NCBI RefSeq assembly: GCF_001908725.1
Contig: NZ_CP018725.1
Coordinates: 1,426,001-1,490,000 of the forward strand
Origin: Xanthomonas vesicatoria ATCC 35937
GTDB taxonomy: Bacteria; Pseudomonadota; Gammaproteobacteria; Xanthomonadales; Xanthomonadaceae
Length of the DNA stretch: 64,000 bases
Direction: 5' to 3'
Shown here: one piece after another, positions 18,701 through 27,539 of the stretch
How positions within the stretch are numbered: the first letter of the stretch is position 1
Layout of the letters: every line of letters starts with the position of its first letter
The notes under the pieces: generated by a model
What the model saw: only the letters and a program-made list of their open reading frames with translations
Database searches by the model: none
Told to the model about the DNA's origin: nothing
Program-made: the position numbers and the translations under genes

Positions 18701-21700
18701 CCGCGTCCGCATGGTCTTGCGACCCTGCATGCTCGTCCGCTTGCGCCGCGTACTGATCCTGTTCGTTCGCCGGCGCATCGGCGGCGTGCGCCTGCACCGA
18801 CTCACCGTGCTCCACCGCCAGGGCGGTGCCGTGCTCGGCGTGCTCATCCTGCGCGCCAGTATCATGTTCGGACGATGCGGCGACGGGGTCACCGTCGCCC
18901 TGCTCGACCAACTGACCATCCTGATCGGTCGAGACGTGGTCCAGCGCCGCAGTTTCAGGCGTCCAGTCTTCGGCAATGGCAGCAGGCGCCTCGTCGGCGA
19001 CCGGCGCATCGACGTGCACGGCTTCCAATGCGTCGATGGTTTCGACAATCGCGTCGTCTGCGACCGTGCCGGTATCGGCCACTGGTGCAAGCGTCTGCGT
19101 TTCGCCCAGCGTGGCTTCCGCTTCGGCCAGCTCGTCGACCGCAACGCGCTCCTCTGCGTGCGCACCGTGGTCTGCAGCGTCGTGCGCCGACGGCGATGCG
19201 TCGGATGCAAGGTGCGTTTCGGCTACCGCAGCTTCGGCGTGTTCTGCAGGCTGCCATGCTGCTTCCGCTGTCCCGGCGTGTTGCAGCTCGGTGGCATCCC
19301 AGGCGTCGGCTTCGACCGCCGGCTCATCGATCGAGCCGGCATGCGCGTCGGTGCCCCGCGCTGCGGCTTGGTCATGTTGCGCGGCATCGCCGTGCAGCGC
19401 GTCGGCCTGTTCTGTCTGCCTGACCGGTGCGGCGTCATCGCCGGACGCGGCATCGGACTCGGCGATTGCAGTGTCCTGTTCCAACGCTGCGACGTGCTCA
19501 TCGGTCGCTGCAGGCGATTGCAGCGCATGCAGCGACGCTGCTGCCTCGGCATCGGCCAACTCGTCCACCGCAATCGGAGCCTCGGGGTGTGCGTTGGCGT
19601 CCCGTGGCTGGTCAATCGGATACGTCGGTGCGGCGGTATCGGCCGGCAGTGCGCTGGCGTCCAGGTAGCGCGACAGATCTTCCACGCCGGTGAGTTCGAC
19701 CGCTTCGCTCTCGGCAACCTCATCGCTGACAGCGTCGAGGTCGTCCAGCTCGTCCAGAGCCACCTGCGGCGGCCACTGCGCTTCGGGAAGCGTGTCCACC
19801 AAGGCACGCAAGCGTTCGGTCAACGGACCAAACGACGGAATCAGCGGCGCATCGGCGCGCAGTGCGGTAACCGTGGTGGCGATCGCCGCAGCAGTGGCGG
19901 TGATCGCATCAACCCCTTCCTGCGACGGCGTCTGCGACGCCGCGAGCAGACGCTTGACGTAACTCTCGGCCGGCGTGGTCACCAAGGTGATTTCCGGCAC
20001 ATCGGTCATCGCGAAGGCGCCACTCATGGTGTGCACGGCGCGCAATAGTTCTTCGGTTGCCAGTTGCGGCTCGACCTGGGCGGCCTGCAACCAGGCGTTG
20101 ACCGTTTCCAGATGCGTGGCGACTTCGGCTTCCAGGATCTCGCGCAGCACGCTGTCCACCGATGCCGGCGTGCCGCCACTGGCCACAAGCGCCCCGGAAA
20201 CGGCGGGAATCGCCGCAATCTCGACCGCCACCGGGGTGACCGGTGCGGGCACGTAATAGACCTCTTCGCCGGCAGCCACTCGTTCGGCAACTGTCTGGAT
20301 TTCCGGCAGATCGGCGCTGATGCGGCCCTGGTCGCGCAGGGCTGCGTTGAATTGCGGCAGCACTTCGTACGCCAGTTCGACCATCGCCACGACCGCAGGG
20401 CTGGCCGGGCGCGAGTTGTCGAGCACGCGGTTGAGCATGCTCTCGATCTTCCAGCTGAATTCGCCGAGCACGCTGGCACCGACCAGACGTCCGCTGCCCT
20501 TCAAGGTATGAAAGACACGGCGGATCGGGCGCAGGTTGTCCGGGCTATGGGGCGCGGCGCGCCAAACCGGCAACAACTGCCCGAGGTTGACCAGTTCTTC
20601 ATCGAATTCTTCGAGGAAGACATCGCGGATATCGTCGTCGATATCGCTATCGCCGAAGCCGCCAAAAATGCCGGAATCGGCAGCAACGACCGTCACCGGT
20701 TCGCTCGCTTCCTGCACCGGCATAGCCTCGGATGCTGCGTCGCTAGCTGCAGGCGCATCCTGCGGACGCTCCACATCGAACTGCGCGGAGGCCGCGTCGA
20801 GCTGTGCCAGGAAGGCGGCCGATGCGTCGTCCAGTTCGAACTCGCTGACCGTGGCCTGCTGCACGCGCGGAGCGGTCTGCTCCGCAGTAACGGGCGGGAC
20901 ATCCTGTGCGTCGTCGGGCGCGGACTCGACAAACGGATCGTCCAGCTCCTGCGGCGGAGCCGGTGGGGGCGAGAACGCATCTTCGATGCTGCTCTGCGCG
21001 CGGCGCGCTTGGTTTTCGGCAATGAAATCCAGCGGCGCCGCGGTCTGATCCAGATCGAGCAAATCGATTTGCTCGATCTGCAGCGGCGTGGCCTCGGCGA
21101 CGACAGGCATGGCAGCCTGTTCCTGTTCGAGCGCACTCAGGTCCATGGTGTAGCTGATCTGCGCGGCCTCGCTCGAGGCGAAGCTGTCCTGCTCGGCCGA
21201 CACCGGGTCGAACGCCGACGTCCCGATCGGTGCAGCTTGTTCGGTGGTCTCCAGCTGCCAATCGCCGGGCGCGTGCGCACCGTCGTCGGACAGCTCCAGC
21301 GGTGCAACCGTAAAGGGCACGTGCGCCTGACCAGAGACGGTTTCTTCCGCAGCCACCGGGTCGAACGAGAACACCGTATCGGTGGCCGCAGCGCCGGTGT
21401 CGTGCACCACGCTGGCCGCGAACGGCGTCTCGACCACGGTTTCGTTGGCCCATTCCAGCGACGCCACAGGCGCCGCATCGTTGGCCGCCGCTTCCGGCGT
21501 GCCAGCATGCGGGGCGAGCGACACGGCCACCGGCTGCACCTCGGCAACGTTGCCCGGCTGGTCGGCGCCCACCGGCAAGTCGGACGGCTGGCCCGAAGGC
21601 AGCGGCCAATAGCGCAGCGTTTCCAGGCTGTTGCGGGTGATGTCCAGAATTTCCTCGCGGCCGGGGCGGCGCTCGCGCAGGGCTTCCAGGTAGTACTCCA

Positions 21701-22850
21701 GGCTGGCCATCGCGTCGGCCAGCGTATCCAGCTGGCGGCCGCTGGGTACGCGCTGCTTGCCGATCAGCTCCAGATCGACGTAACGGCGCACGCCTTCCAG
21801 ATAATCGGCCGCCTGCGGCAGTTCGAGGATGCGCAAGGCACCACCGACTTCGCCCAGCAGATGCGGCACATCGGCCAGACGCGCGTGATCCCAATTGGTC
21901 TCGATGAAGGCAACGAAATGTTCGCGCGCTGCGCCGAAGTTGGCGATCGCTTCCTGTGCCAGCACATCCACCGTGCGACGTACTTCCGACGAGGTGGCGC
22001 TGTTGCTTGCCTCATTTCCGTCGCCCACATCGGCACCGAGACTGGCGACCTGATCGTCCAGCGACGCATCCACGTACAACAGCGCGCCGGCGATATCCAG
22101 CAGCACGCCTTCGTCCATCTGCACCTGGCCGTCGACCACGCGCGCCAGCGCATCGCGCTGCTGCACGACGACGTTGCGCGCCACGCCCAACCCCATCATG
22201 CCCAGGGTGTCGGCAACGCTGCCGAGGTCCTTGACCTGGCTCTGCAGCTCGGCGATGTCGCCACCGGTCCGCAGATGCAGATCCAGCGCGTCTTTCACGC
22301 GCAGCAATTCTTCCTTGACCGCACTGCCGACAGTGTCGAGCAATTCGCGGTTGCGGCCGGACAGACTGCCGCGTGCGTGATCCAGTTCCGCTTCGGTAGC
22401 GACGCCGGCCTGCGGATCGAACGCAAACAGCACGCTCTCGTTGAGACCCGGCTGGCCACGGGTGGCGCGGATTTCATTGAGCAGCGGCAGCAGCACGATC
22501 GGGATGTCGCGATGGCCGTTCTGCAGACGCTCCAGATAATCGGGCAGCAGCACGGTGCCGCGCATCAGCATGGCGCAGGCTTCGTCGCGGTCGCTGACCT
22601 CACCGGCCTGCACCGCGTTGGCGAGCAGCTCCAGTTCTTCGGCCACCATCGCCGGCGCGTACAGCTCGACCATGCGCAAGGTGCCCTGCACCTGGTGCAG
22701 GTAACCGGCGCAGAAGCGCATCCGACTGGTGTCAGACGGTTCTTCGGCGAAGTATTCGATCTCGTTGCGCGCCTGGCGCAACGTTTCGTCCAGCTCCGGC
22801 TTGACCCAGCCCAGCGCGGCGTGGCTCATCGCATCGCGAAGCGCACTCAT
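15774..22850 (-). CDS. pilL: PilL/ChpA, giant multi-Hpt hybrid CheA kinase controlling type IV pili
   Basis: This 2358-residue hybrid histidine kinase is the ChpA type. Histidine phosphotransfer motifs are visible at His781 (FHTLKGSGRLVG), His1634 (LHTLKGGARMAG) and a weaker one at His940 (VHTMSGAF). More distant Hpt-like repeats fill the N-terminus. About 500 residues (roughly 1075-1575) form an acidic Ala/Asp/His/Gln-rich disordered spacer. The kinase core follows (N-box NSVAHGLETPEQRRDAG, G1 box DDGAGLDREA), then a CheW-like domain and a C-terminal receiver with Asp2284 (LLDIEMPRMDGYE) and the KPY lysine. It should take signals from PilJ through PilI/ChpC and phosphorylate PilG and PilH to steer pilus extension and retraction. 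It is the fifth gene of the cluster. Confidence 0.92.
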   Translation of the reverse strand: MSALRDAMSHAALGWVKPELDETLRQARNEIEYFAEEPSDTSRMRFCAGYLHQVQGTLRMVELYAPAMVAEELELLANAVQAGEVSDRDEACAMLMRGTVLLPDYLERLQNGHRDIPIVLLPLLNEIRATRGQPGLNESVLFAFDPQAGVATEAELDHARGSLSGRNRELLDTVGSAVKEELLRVKDALDLHLRTGGDIAELQSQVKDLGSVADTLGMMGLGVARNVVVQQRDALARVVDGQVQMDEGVLLDIAGALLYVDASLDDQVASLGADVGDGNEASNSATSSEVRRTVDVLAQEAIANFGAAREHFVAFIETNWDHARLADVPHLLGEVGGALRILELPQAADYLEGVRRYVDLELIGKQRVPSGRQLDTLADAMASLEYYLEALRERRPGREEILDITRNSLETLRYWPLPSGQPSDLPVGADQPGNVAEVQPVAVSLAPHAGTPEAAANDAAPVASLEWANETVVETPFAASVVHDTGAAATDTVFSFDPVAAEETVSGQAHVPFTVAPLELSDDGAHAPGDWQLETTEQAAPIGTSAFDPVSAEQDSFASSEAAQISYTMDLSALEQEQAAMPVVAEATPLQIEQIDLLDLDQTAAPLDFIAENQARRAQSSIEDAFSPPPAPPQELDDPFVESAPDDAQDVPPVTAEQTAPRVQQATVSEFELDDASAAFLAQLDAASAQFDVERPQDAPAASDAASEAMPVQEASEPVTVVAADSGIFGGFGDSDIDDDIRDVFLEEFDEELVNLGQLLPVWRAAPHSPDNLRPIRRVFHTLKGSGRLVGASVLGEFSWKIESMLNRVLDNSRPASPAVVAMVELAYEVLPQFNAALRDQGRISADLPEIQTVAERVAAGEEVYYVPAPVTPVAVEIAAIPAVSGALVASGGTPASVDSVLREILEAEVATHLETVNAWLQAAQVEPQLATEELLRAVHTMSGAFAMTDVPEITLVTTPAESYVKRLLAASQTPSQEGVDAITATAAAIATTVTALRADAPLIPSFGPLTERLRALVDTLPEAQWPPQVALDELDDLDAVSDEVAESEAVELTGVEDLSRYLDASALPADTAAPTYPIDQPRDANAHPEAPIAVDELADAEAAASLHALQSPAATDEHVAALEQDTAIAESDAASGDDAAPVRQTEQADALHGDAAQHDQAAARGTDAHAGSIDEPAVEADAWDATELQHAGTAEAAWQPAEHAEAAVAETHLASDASPSAHDAADHGAHAEERVAVDELAEAEATLGETQTLAPVADTGTVADDAIVETIDALEAVHVDAPVADEAPAAIAEDWTPETAALDHVSTDQDGQLVEQGDGDPVAASSEHDTGAQDEHAEHGTALAVEHGESVQAHAADAPANEQDQYAAQADEHAGSQDHADAEQSAHSDAQAGYDAPSQSDTQVESSDQLDALEKAQPDEQSHDDAARAETVDDAAQAEGEHVDATSSDATLAEVEDADAQHAEAVHADDAVPEQTIESVQAFEMAHAADQVEESGDPQSETAPELHDHVAMADAEAQPDDATATHEQLEQAERADAAEAMAAEHETAEHEATAAAAFSAPVEDTAPVETATNEVGAAFDIGPLNFDQLDGELVDIFVEEGRDLLDHCDGLIARMHEVPEDREVLNGLQRDLHTLKGGARMAGINAIGDLGHAIESLLEAVAANRTDIDRDDVRLFERGFDRLHQLLTRTGMHRAVSMPTDLVEAFETRTRGRNAAEPSDADVRAIAKASVEPAPLSAPIPVEGQVEEELMPRAQQEQVRVRADLLDRLVNHAGEVAIYRSRLEQQMGAFRGAMGELDRTNARLRDQLRRLDLETEAQIVARYQREQDQGDRTFDPLELDRFSTLQQLSRALNESAADLGGLQGVLEDLSRQYDGLLQQQSRVSSELQDGLMRARMVPFDGLVPRLRRVVRQAATDTGKQVHLVLEGTQGELDRNVLDRMVAPLEHMLRNSVAHGLETPEQRRDAGKPEEGSIAIRLRREGSEIVLEVADDGAGLDREAIRRRGEQRGLIEPGQVLSEAELDGLIFASGFSTSEQVSQLAGRGVGMDVVRNEVRQLGGSVDIHSVRGQGVTFTLRLPQTLAVTQAVFVRIGETTFAVPVGSVSGIGRISRTRYESGEGGYHYAGEEYVLHDLGSLVGQPVARADGQAQVPLLLVRAGDLRAAVAIDQVLGNREIVVKPVGLQIASVPGIYGATITGDGRVVVILDVAPLVRRYLSQPARPTLETPAEAQRQVPLVMVVDDSLTMRKVTSRVLERHNLDVTTARDGVEALELLEERVPDLMLLDIEMPRMDGYELATAMRADPRFKAVPIVMITSRSGEKHRQRAFEIGVQRYLGKPYQELDLMRNVYDLLGIARVRD

Positions 22851-22963
22851 TGCAGCCCCCTGACAACGACCGGCTCACCGCTTGCACGGTCACCGGTCAC
22901 TTCCTGCATCGACGTAATGCGACTACGCGCCATCTGCTGATCCTTTCCCGTTCCGCGTCGTGG

Positions 22964-25000
22964 TCACGCCGGCAGCTTGAAGTCGGCGACCGAACGGCGC
23001 AGATCGGCAGCGAGCTGAGCCAGGTTGCCGATCGACTCGGCCGTCTGTTCCGCACCCTGCGATGTCTGGCTGGTGATCTGACGGATCACGCCCATGGTCT
23101 GTGTGATATCCGTCGCCGCCGCCGACTGCTGGTGTGCGGCGATGGAGATGTTTTTAATCAGGTTGTTCAGTGCGTTGGACACGCGCTCGATTTCGGTCAG
23201 CGCGGTGCCGGCGTCTTCGGCCAGGCGCGCACCGGACACCACTTCGGAGGTGGTCTGTTCCATCGAGCTGACCGCCTCGTTGGTGTCGGCCTGAATGGTC
23301 TGCACCAGGCCTTCGATCCGGCGCGTCGCACCGGAAGTGCGTTCAGCCAGGCGCTGCACTTCGTCGGCCACCACCGCGAAACCGCGACCGGCCTCGCCCG
23401 CCGATGCCGCCTGTACCGCGGCATTGAGCGCCAGGATGTTGGTCTGCTCGGAAATGTCGTTGATCAGTTCCACGATCGAGCCGATTTCCTGGGTCGATTC
23501 GCCCAGGCGCTTGATGCGCTTGGAGGTTTCCTGGATCTGGTCGCGAATCTGGTCCATGCCTTGAATCGTCTCGCGCACCACGCCGGCACCTTCGGCGGCG
23601 ATGACCACCGAGCGCTGCGCCACTTCGGCCGACTCGGTGGAGTTGCGCGACACCTGTTCGATGCTGGCAGCGATTTCGCTGATGCGCTCGGACGCGGTGG
23701 TGATCTGGTTGGCCTGCTGGCCGGCGGCGTCGGCAAGCTGCATCGCCGTGGCCTGGGTTTCCTGGGTCGACACGGCCACCTTGGCCGAGGTGTCGTTGAT
23801 GGTGGTTACCAGGTGGCGCAGCTCGTCCACGGCGTAGTTGATGGCGTCGGCAATCGCGCCGGTCATGTCCTCGGTCACCGAAGCCTTGACGGTCAGATCG
23901 CCTTCACCCAGCGAGCTGATTTCGTCCAGCAACCGCATGATCGCCTGCTGGTTGCGGCTGTTGAATTCCACCTGCGCCTGGTAACGCACGTCCTGCTCGC
24001 GGGTCCGCACGCGCACCGAGCTCCAGACGAAGCCGATGATGGCCAGCAAGGCGACCAGACCGGACACCACGCCCAGCCAGAAGTTGGGAAACAGGCGGGT
24101 GTCGCGCACCGAACCGAATGCGGAGAACGCGTCGAACAGCTTCTTGCTGTCGTCGAGCATCTTGCCCGAGCCGGCGGTCAGCGCCGCGGCCGAGGACTGC
24201 GCCGCAAACAGGTTGCGCGAGCTGGCCAGGATGGCGTCGACGTCCTTCTTCATCGTCGTCCACTGTGCCTGCGACTGCTCCAGCGCCGACAGCGCCGCCG
24301 GGTTGCGCACCGCAGCGATGCCGAGTTCGTCGTTGCCAGCGCGCAGGCCTTCCAGCATCTGCGTGAACACCACCGAGTCGCGCGCCAGTGCGTCGCCCGA
24401 GGCGGCGGCATTGGCACCGCCGGCGCGCATTTCGGTCACCCGGCGTGCCATGGTGCCGGCGACCACCACCTGCTGCAGCGTGTTGTAGATCTGCGAAGCG
24501 GGCGCTCCGCTGACCGTCATCGCACGCACCACTTCATTCAGCTGCGCCTGCAGCTGCGGCACGTTGCCGGAGAAGCGTTCGGCGTTGCCGGCCAGACCGA
24601 GCACCGCCGGTTCGCTGGCGATGACCTGGTCGGCGTTCTTGCTGAGCGGTACCCAGGTCGCCTTGAGCTGCGCCATCGAACTGGCCACCGAGCCTTCCTG
24701 ACCGTAGCGGCCATCCAGTTCGCTCACCGTGCTATCGATGCGGCCCTTGGTCTCCTTGAAGGCGGCAAACGCCTTGGCGTCACCGGAGACTGCTTCGCGG
24801 CCGTAGTTGGCTAACTGCTGCGAGAGCACCTGCAAGTCGGCCGCGCCGGTGCCGGCGCCTGCAAGACGACTGCCCTGCCAGGTCGCGACGCCGGTGTTGG
24901 CGCCAAACACGATCATCGACAACACCAGCAAGCCAAGCCAGAAGCTGGTGCTGACGCTGCCGAGCTTGTTGGTCTTGCGGGCGTCCGGGGCGGTACTCAT
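22964..25000 (-). CDS. pilJ: Twitching-motility chemoreceptor PilJ
   Basis: This 678-residue methyl-accepting-chemotaxis-type protein is close to the 682 residues of P. aeruginosa PilJ. A first membrane helix lies at about residues 18-40 (FWLGLLVLSMIVFGANTG), a periplasmic sensor with type IV pili-specific PilJ motifs follows, and a second helix lies near residue 310 (FWLGVVSGLVALLAIIGFVW). The cytoplasmic signalling tip (QTNILALNAAVQAASAGEAG, then RGFAVVADEVQRLAERT) is well conserved. It should form arrays at the inner membrane and drive PilL. No methyltransferase gene is nearby and the adjacent esterase homologue looks inactive, so methylation-based adaptation may not operate here. Confidence 0.93.
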   Translation of the reverse strand: MSTAPDARKTNKLGSVSTSFWLGLLVLSMIVFGANTGVATWQGSRLAGAGTGAADLQVLSQQLANYGREAVSGDAKAFAAFKETKGRIDSTVSELDGRYGQEGSVASSMAQLKATWVPLSKNADQVIASEPAVLGLAGNAERFSGNVPQLQAQLNEVVRAMTVSGAPASQIYNTLQQVVVAGTMARRVTEMRAGGANAAASGDALARDSVVFTQMLEGLRAGNDELGIAAVRNPAALSALEQSQAQWTTMKKDVDAILASSRNLFAAQSSAAALTAGSGKMLDDSKKLFDAFSAFGSVRDTRLFPNFWLGVVSGLVALLAIIGFVWSSVRVRTREQDVRYQAQVEFNSRNQQAIMRLLDEISSLGEGDLTVKASVTEDMTGAIADAINYAVDELRHLVTTINDTSAKVAVSTQETQATAMQLADAAGQQANQITTASERISEIAASIEQVSRNSTESAEVAQRSVVIAAEGAGVVRETIQGMDQIRDQIQETSKRIKRLGESTQEIGSIVELINDISEQTNILALNAAVQAASAGEAGRGFAVVADEVQRLAERTSGATRRIEGLVQTIQADTNEAVSSMEQTTSEVVSGARLAEDAGTALTEIERVSNALNNLIKNISIAAHQQSAAATDITQTMGVIRQITSQTSQGAEQTAESIGNLAQLAADLRRSVADFKLPA

Positions 25001-25039
25001 GGTTCGACCTCGATCTGTATGACGTGGCGGGGTCGCGGC

Positions 25040-25570
25040 TTAGGCCGCGGCCTGCCGGAATTCAGGAGTGCGCGACAGCAACGCCAGGGAGAACACACCC
25101 CAGTCCTGCGTCTCGTTGCGGAAGGCACGATCGATGAAGTGGGCGTAGCGGCCCTGAGCCAACTCCCCGGGTTCGACCGCTTGCGACTGTTCGAAGCTGC
25201 GCTGGCCGTACAGCTCATCGATGGTCAGCGCGACGTCGCCGCCGCTCTGACGCATGATCAGCACACGCTGGCCTTCCTGCAGCACCGTACGCCGGCCCTC
25301 CAGGAACTGCTTCAGATCGATCACCGGGAACAGATTGCCGCGCAGGTTTCCCACGCCCAGCAACCAAGGCTGCCCGCCGGGCACCGGCGTCACCGGCGGC
25401 ATCGGCACGATTTCCGCCACTTCGCGGAAATCCGAGACCAGTCGCCGGGTACCGACGCGATAGCCGACGCCACGCCAGATATCGGCCGAGAACTGGCGTT
25501 CCGGTAGCGGCGTGGCATGCGCAAGGCTACGACGCTCGTAGTCTTCGAGAATATCGAATGGAGAACGCAT
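25040..25570 (-). CDS. pilI: CheW-like coupling protein PilI
   Basis: This 176-residue CheW-domain protein connects the PilJ receptor to the PilL kinase. It has the expected core (GTRRLVSDFREVAEIVPMPP, WLLGVGNLRGNLFPVIDLKQ, VLIMRQSGGDVALTIDELYG). The ATG at 25570 shares its first base with the last base of the pilH stop codon (TGATG), so translation is probably coupled. A TTG immediately upstream is a less likely start. It is the third gene of the cluster. Confidence 0.92.
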   Translation of the reverse strand: MRSPFDILEDYERRSLAHATPLPERQFSADIWRGVGYRVGTRRLVSDFREVAEIVPMPPVTPVPGGQPWLLGVGNLRGNLFPVIDLKQFLEGRRTVLQEGQRVLIMRQSGGDVALTIDELYGQRSFEQSQAVEPGELAQGRYAHFIDRAFRNETQDWGVFSLALLSRTPEFRQAAA

Positions 25571-25932
25571 CAACGCACCAGTTGTTTAATACGTGCGATC
25601 AAATCGTCTTCGCGCGGTGGCTTGACGATGTAGTCGCTGGCACCTTGTCGCAAGCCCCATGCCTTGTCGGTTTCCATGCCCTTGGTGCTGACCAGCAGCA
25701 CGGGGATGTCCTTGGTGGCCTGGTCGCGTGCAAGTGCCCGCGTGGCCTGGAAGCCGCTCATGCCGGGCAGTACCACGTCCATCAACACCAGATCGGGCGC
25801 CTGGCTGCGAATCAGCTCAAGTCCCGCTTCGGCATTATCGGTGGCGACGACCGTATGGCCAGCTTTTTCCAGCCATTGACTGAAGACTGCCCGATCGGTG
25901 GGCGAGTCCTCGATCAATATAATTCGAGCCAT
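25570..25932 (-). CDS. pilH: Response regulator PilH
   Basis: This 120-residue single-domain receiver has the acidic pocket (ILIEDSPTDR), the phospho-acceptor Asp in LVLMDVVLPGMSGFQ, the Thr/Ser of LLVSTKG and the Lys of VKPPRE. It lacks an output domain. In the twitching system PilH is phosphorylated by ChpA/PilL and antagonises or balances PilG, affecting pilus retraction. It is the second gene of the cluster, 17 bases after pilG and overlapping pilI by one base. Confidence 0.92.
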   Translation of the reverse strand: MARIILIEDSPTDRAVFSQWLEKAGHTVVATDNAEAGLELIRSQAPDLVLMDVVLPGMSGFQATRALARDQATKDIPVLLVSTKGMETDKAWGLRQGASDYIVKPPREDDLIARIKQLVR

Positions 25933-25949
25933 GTTGCCTTTCCCCCTGG

Positions 25950-26351
25950 TCAGGCGTGGACGTACGTGCGGATCGCGCTCAGTAGTTCTTCACGGGTGAA
26001 TGGCTTGGTCAGATATTGCTCGGAACCGACGATGCGGCCGCGAGCCTTGTCGAACAGGCCATCCTTGGAAGACAGCATGATGACCGGCGTCGACTTGAAG
26101 AGCTGGTTGCCCTTGATCAACGCGCACGTCTGGTACCCATCCAGGCGCGGCATCATGATGTCGACAAAAATGATCTGAGGTTGCTGGTCCGCAATTTTGG
26201 CCAGTGCCTCGAAACCATCCGTCGCTGTTACTACTTCACAACCTTCCCGCTTCAGCAGCGTTTCGGCGGTGCGGCGAATGGTCTTCGAATCATCGATCAC
26301 CATCACCTTCAGTCCTGCGAGTTCCCCACCCGCAGCAATGTTTTCACTCAT
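25950..26351 (-). CDS. pilG: Response regulator PilG
   Basis: This 133-residue single-domain receiver starts MSENIAAGGELAGLKVMVID at 26351. A longer frame upstream overlaps the predicted promoter and has no ribosome binding site. It has the acidic pair VIDDSKT, the phospho-acceptor Asp in IIFVDIMMPRLDGYQ, the Ser in IMLSSKD and the Lys in LTKPFTRE. PilG promotes pilus extension and mechanotaxis and is a substrate of the PilL kinase. First gene of the cluster, divergent from gshB. Confidence 0.93.
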   Translation of the reverse strand: MSENIAAGGELAGLKVMVIDDSKTIRRTAETLLKREGCEVVTATDGFEALAKIADQQPQIIFVDIMMPRLDGYQTCALIKGNQLFKSTPVIMLSSKDGLFDKARGRIVGSEQYLTKPFTREELLSAIRTYVHA

Positions 26352-26408
26352 GCAAATATCCCCGGACGCGCAACGCTTCATCCCTTCCGACGTCGCTACG
26401 AAACTGCA

Positions 26409-26439
26409 TGTATATCCCAAGACCCGCATTGACTGTCAA
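26409..26439 (-). promoter_or_regulatory. Sigma-70-like promoter of the pil/chp cluster
   Basis: On the minus strand a perfect TTGACA (26439-26434) is followed after 17 bases by GATATA (26416-26411). A shifted alternative, TATACA, lies at 26414-26409 with 19-base spacing. Transcription would start near 26404, leaving a leader of about 50 bases before pilG. This is the best promoter-like match I noticed in the window. Confidence 0.55.
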
Positions 26440-26588
26440 GGGTACGTTGCCGGGGCCCCGCCAGGCGGACGTTCCGACCGCGTCTGGGTGCGCCCGGACC
26501 GGCAAGTCGCGCATCTGCGACCGACCAGGCGCGCCATCGCCCACCGCTTGAAGCTACCATCGGCAGCTTGTTCGAAAGGTTTAGCCCC

Positions 26589-27539
26589 ATGTCGCTCGAC
26601 GTCGTTGTGGTGATGGATCCCATCGCCTCCATCAAGATCGCAAAAGACACCACCTTCGCCATGCTGCTGGAAGCCCAGCGCCGTGGTCATCGTCTCCACT
26701 ACGTGCGTCCGGGCGGGCTCAGCCTGCGCGAAGGCCGCGCGGTGGCCCAGGTCGCGCCGCTGAGCGTGCGTGACGACAAGGATGGGTGGTTCACCCTGGG
26801 CGAGTTCGCCGAACTGGCGTTCGGACCCGGCCAGGTGGTGCTGATGCGCAAGGACCCGCCGGTGGATGCCGAGTTCGTCTACGACACCCAGGTGTTGAGC
26901 GTGGCGCAGCGTGCTGGCGCGCAGATCGTCAACGATCCGCAAGGTCTGCGCGACTACAACGAGAAACTGGCGGCGCTGCTGTTTCCGCAGTGCTGCCCGC
27001 CGACCTTGGTCAGCCGCGATGCGGCCGCGCTGAAGGCCTTCGTGCTGGAACACGGCCAGGCGGTGCTCAAGCCGTTGGACGGCATGGGCGGGCGCTCGAT
27101 CTTCCGCAGCGGCACCGGCGATCCCAATCTCAACGTGATCCTGGAAACCCTGACCGACGGCAACCGCAAGCTGACCCTGGCGCAGCGCTTCATCCCGGAC
27201 ATCACCGCCGGCGACAAGCGCATCCTGCTGGTGGACGGCGAGCCGGTGGACTACTGCCTGGCGCGAATTCCGCAGGGCGATGAATTCCGCGGCAACCTGG
27301 CCGCCGGCGGACGTGGCGAAGGCCGCCCGCTATCCGAGCGTGACCGCTGGATCGCCGCGCAGGTGGGCCCGGAGATGCGCCGGCGCGGCATGCGCTTCGT
27401 GGGCCTGGACGTCATCGGCGATTACCTGACCGAGGTCAACGTCACCAGCCCGACCTGCGTGCGCGAGCTGGATGCGCAGTTCGGCTTGAACATCGCCGGG
27501 CTGCTGTTCGATGCAATCGAGGCCGGCACCGCGCAATGA
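26589..27539 (+). CDS. gshB: Glutathione synthetase
   Basis: This 316-residue ATP-grasp enzyme joins gamma-glutamylcysteine and glycine in the cytoplasm, the last step of glutathione synthesis. The start MSLDVVVVMDPIASIKIAKD at 26589 carries the typical N-terminal DPI-SI-I-KDT motif. Other family landmarks are VLMRKDPPVDAEFVYDTQVL, NDPQGLRDYNEKL, KPLDGMGGRSIF, QRFIPDITAGDKRILLVDG and EVNVTSPTCVREL. The length is normal for the bacterial enzyme. It overlaps the tonB start by four bases. The gshB-tonB pair next to pilG matches the order in P. aeruginosa. Confidence 0.96.
   Translation: MSLDVVVVMDPIASIKIAKDTTFAMLLEAQRRGHRLHYVRPGGLSLREGRAVAQVAPLSVRDDKDGWFTLGEFAELAFGPGQVVLMRKDPPVDAEFVYDTQVLSVAQRAGAQIVNDPQGLRDYNEKLAALLFPQCCPPTLVSRDAAALKAFVLEHGQAVLKPLDGMGGRSIFRSGTGDPNLNVILETLTDGNRKLTLAQRFIPDITAGDKRILLVDGEPVDYCLARIPQGDEFRGNLAAGGRGEGRPLSERDRWIAAQVGPEMRRRGMRFVGLDVIGDYLTEVNVTSPTCVRELDAQFGLNIAGLLFDAIEAGTAQ

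Noticed and set aside
18100..19640. Tandem repeat array inside pilL
   Set aside because: The segment is low-complexity and acidic, but no unit repeats with a constant period.
17532..22940. Very long plus-strand open frames (over 800 and 950 codons) opposite pilL
   Set aside because: They mirror the GC-rich codon pattern of pilL, are Arg/His/Gln-rich, lack domains and start signals, and pilL has unmistakable motifs on the other strand.
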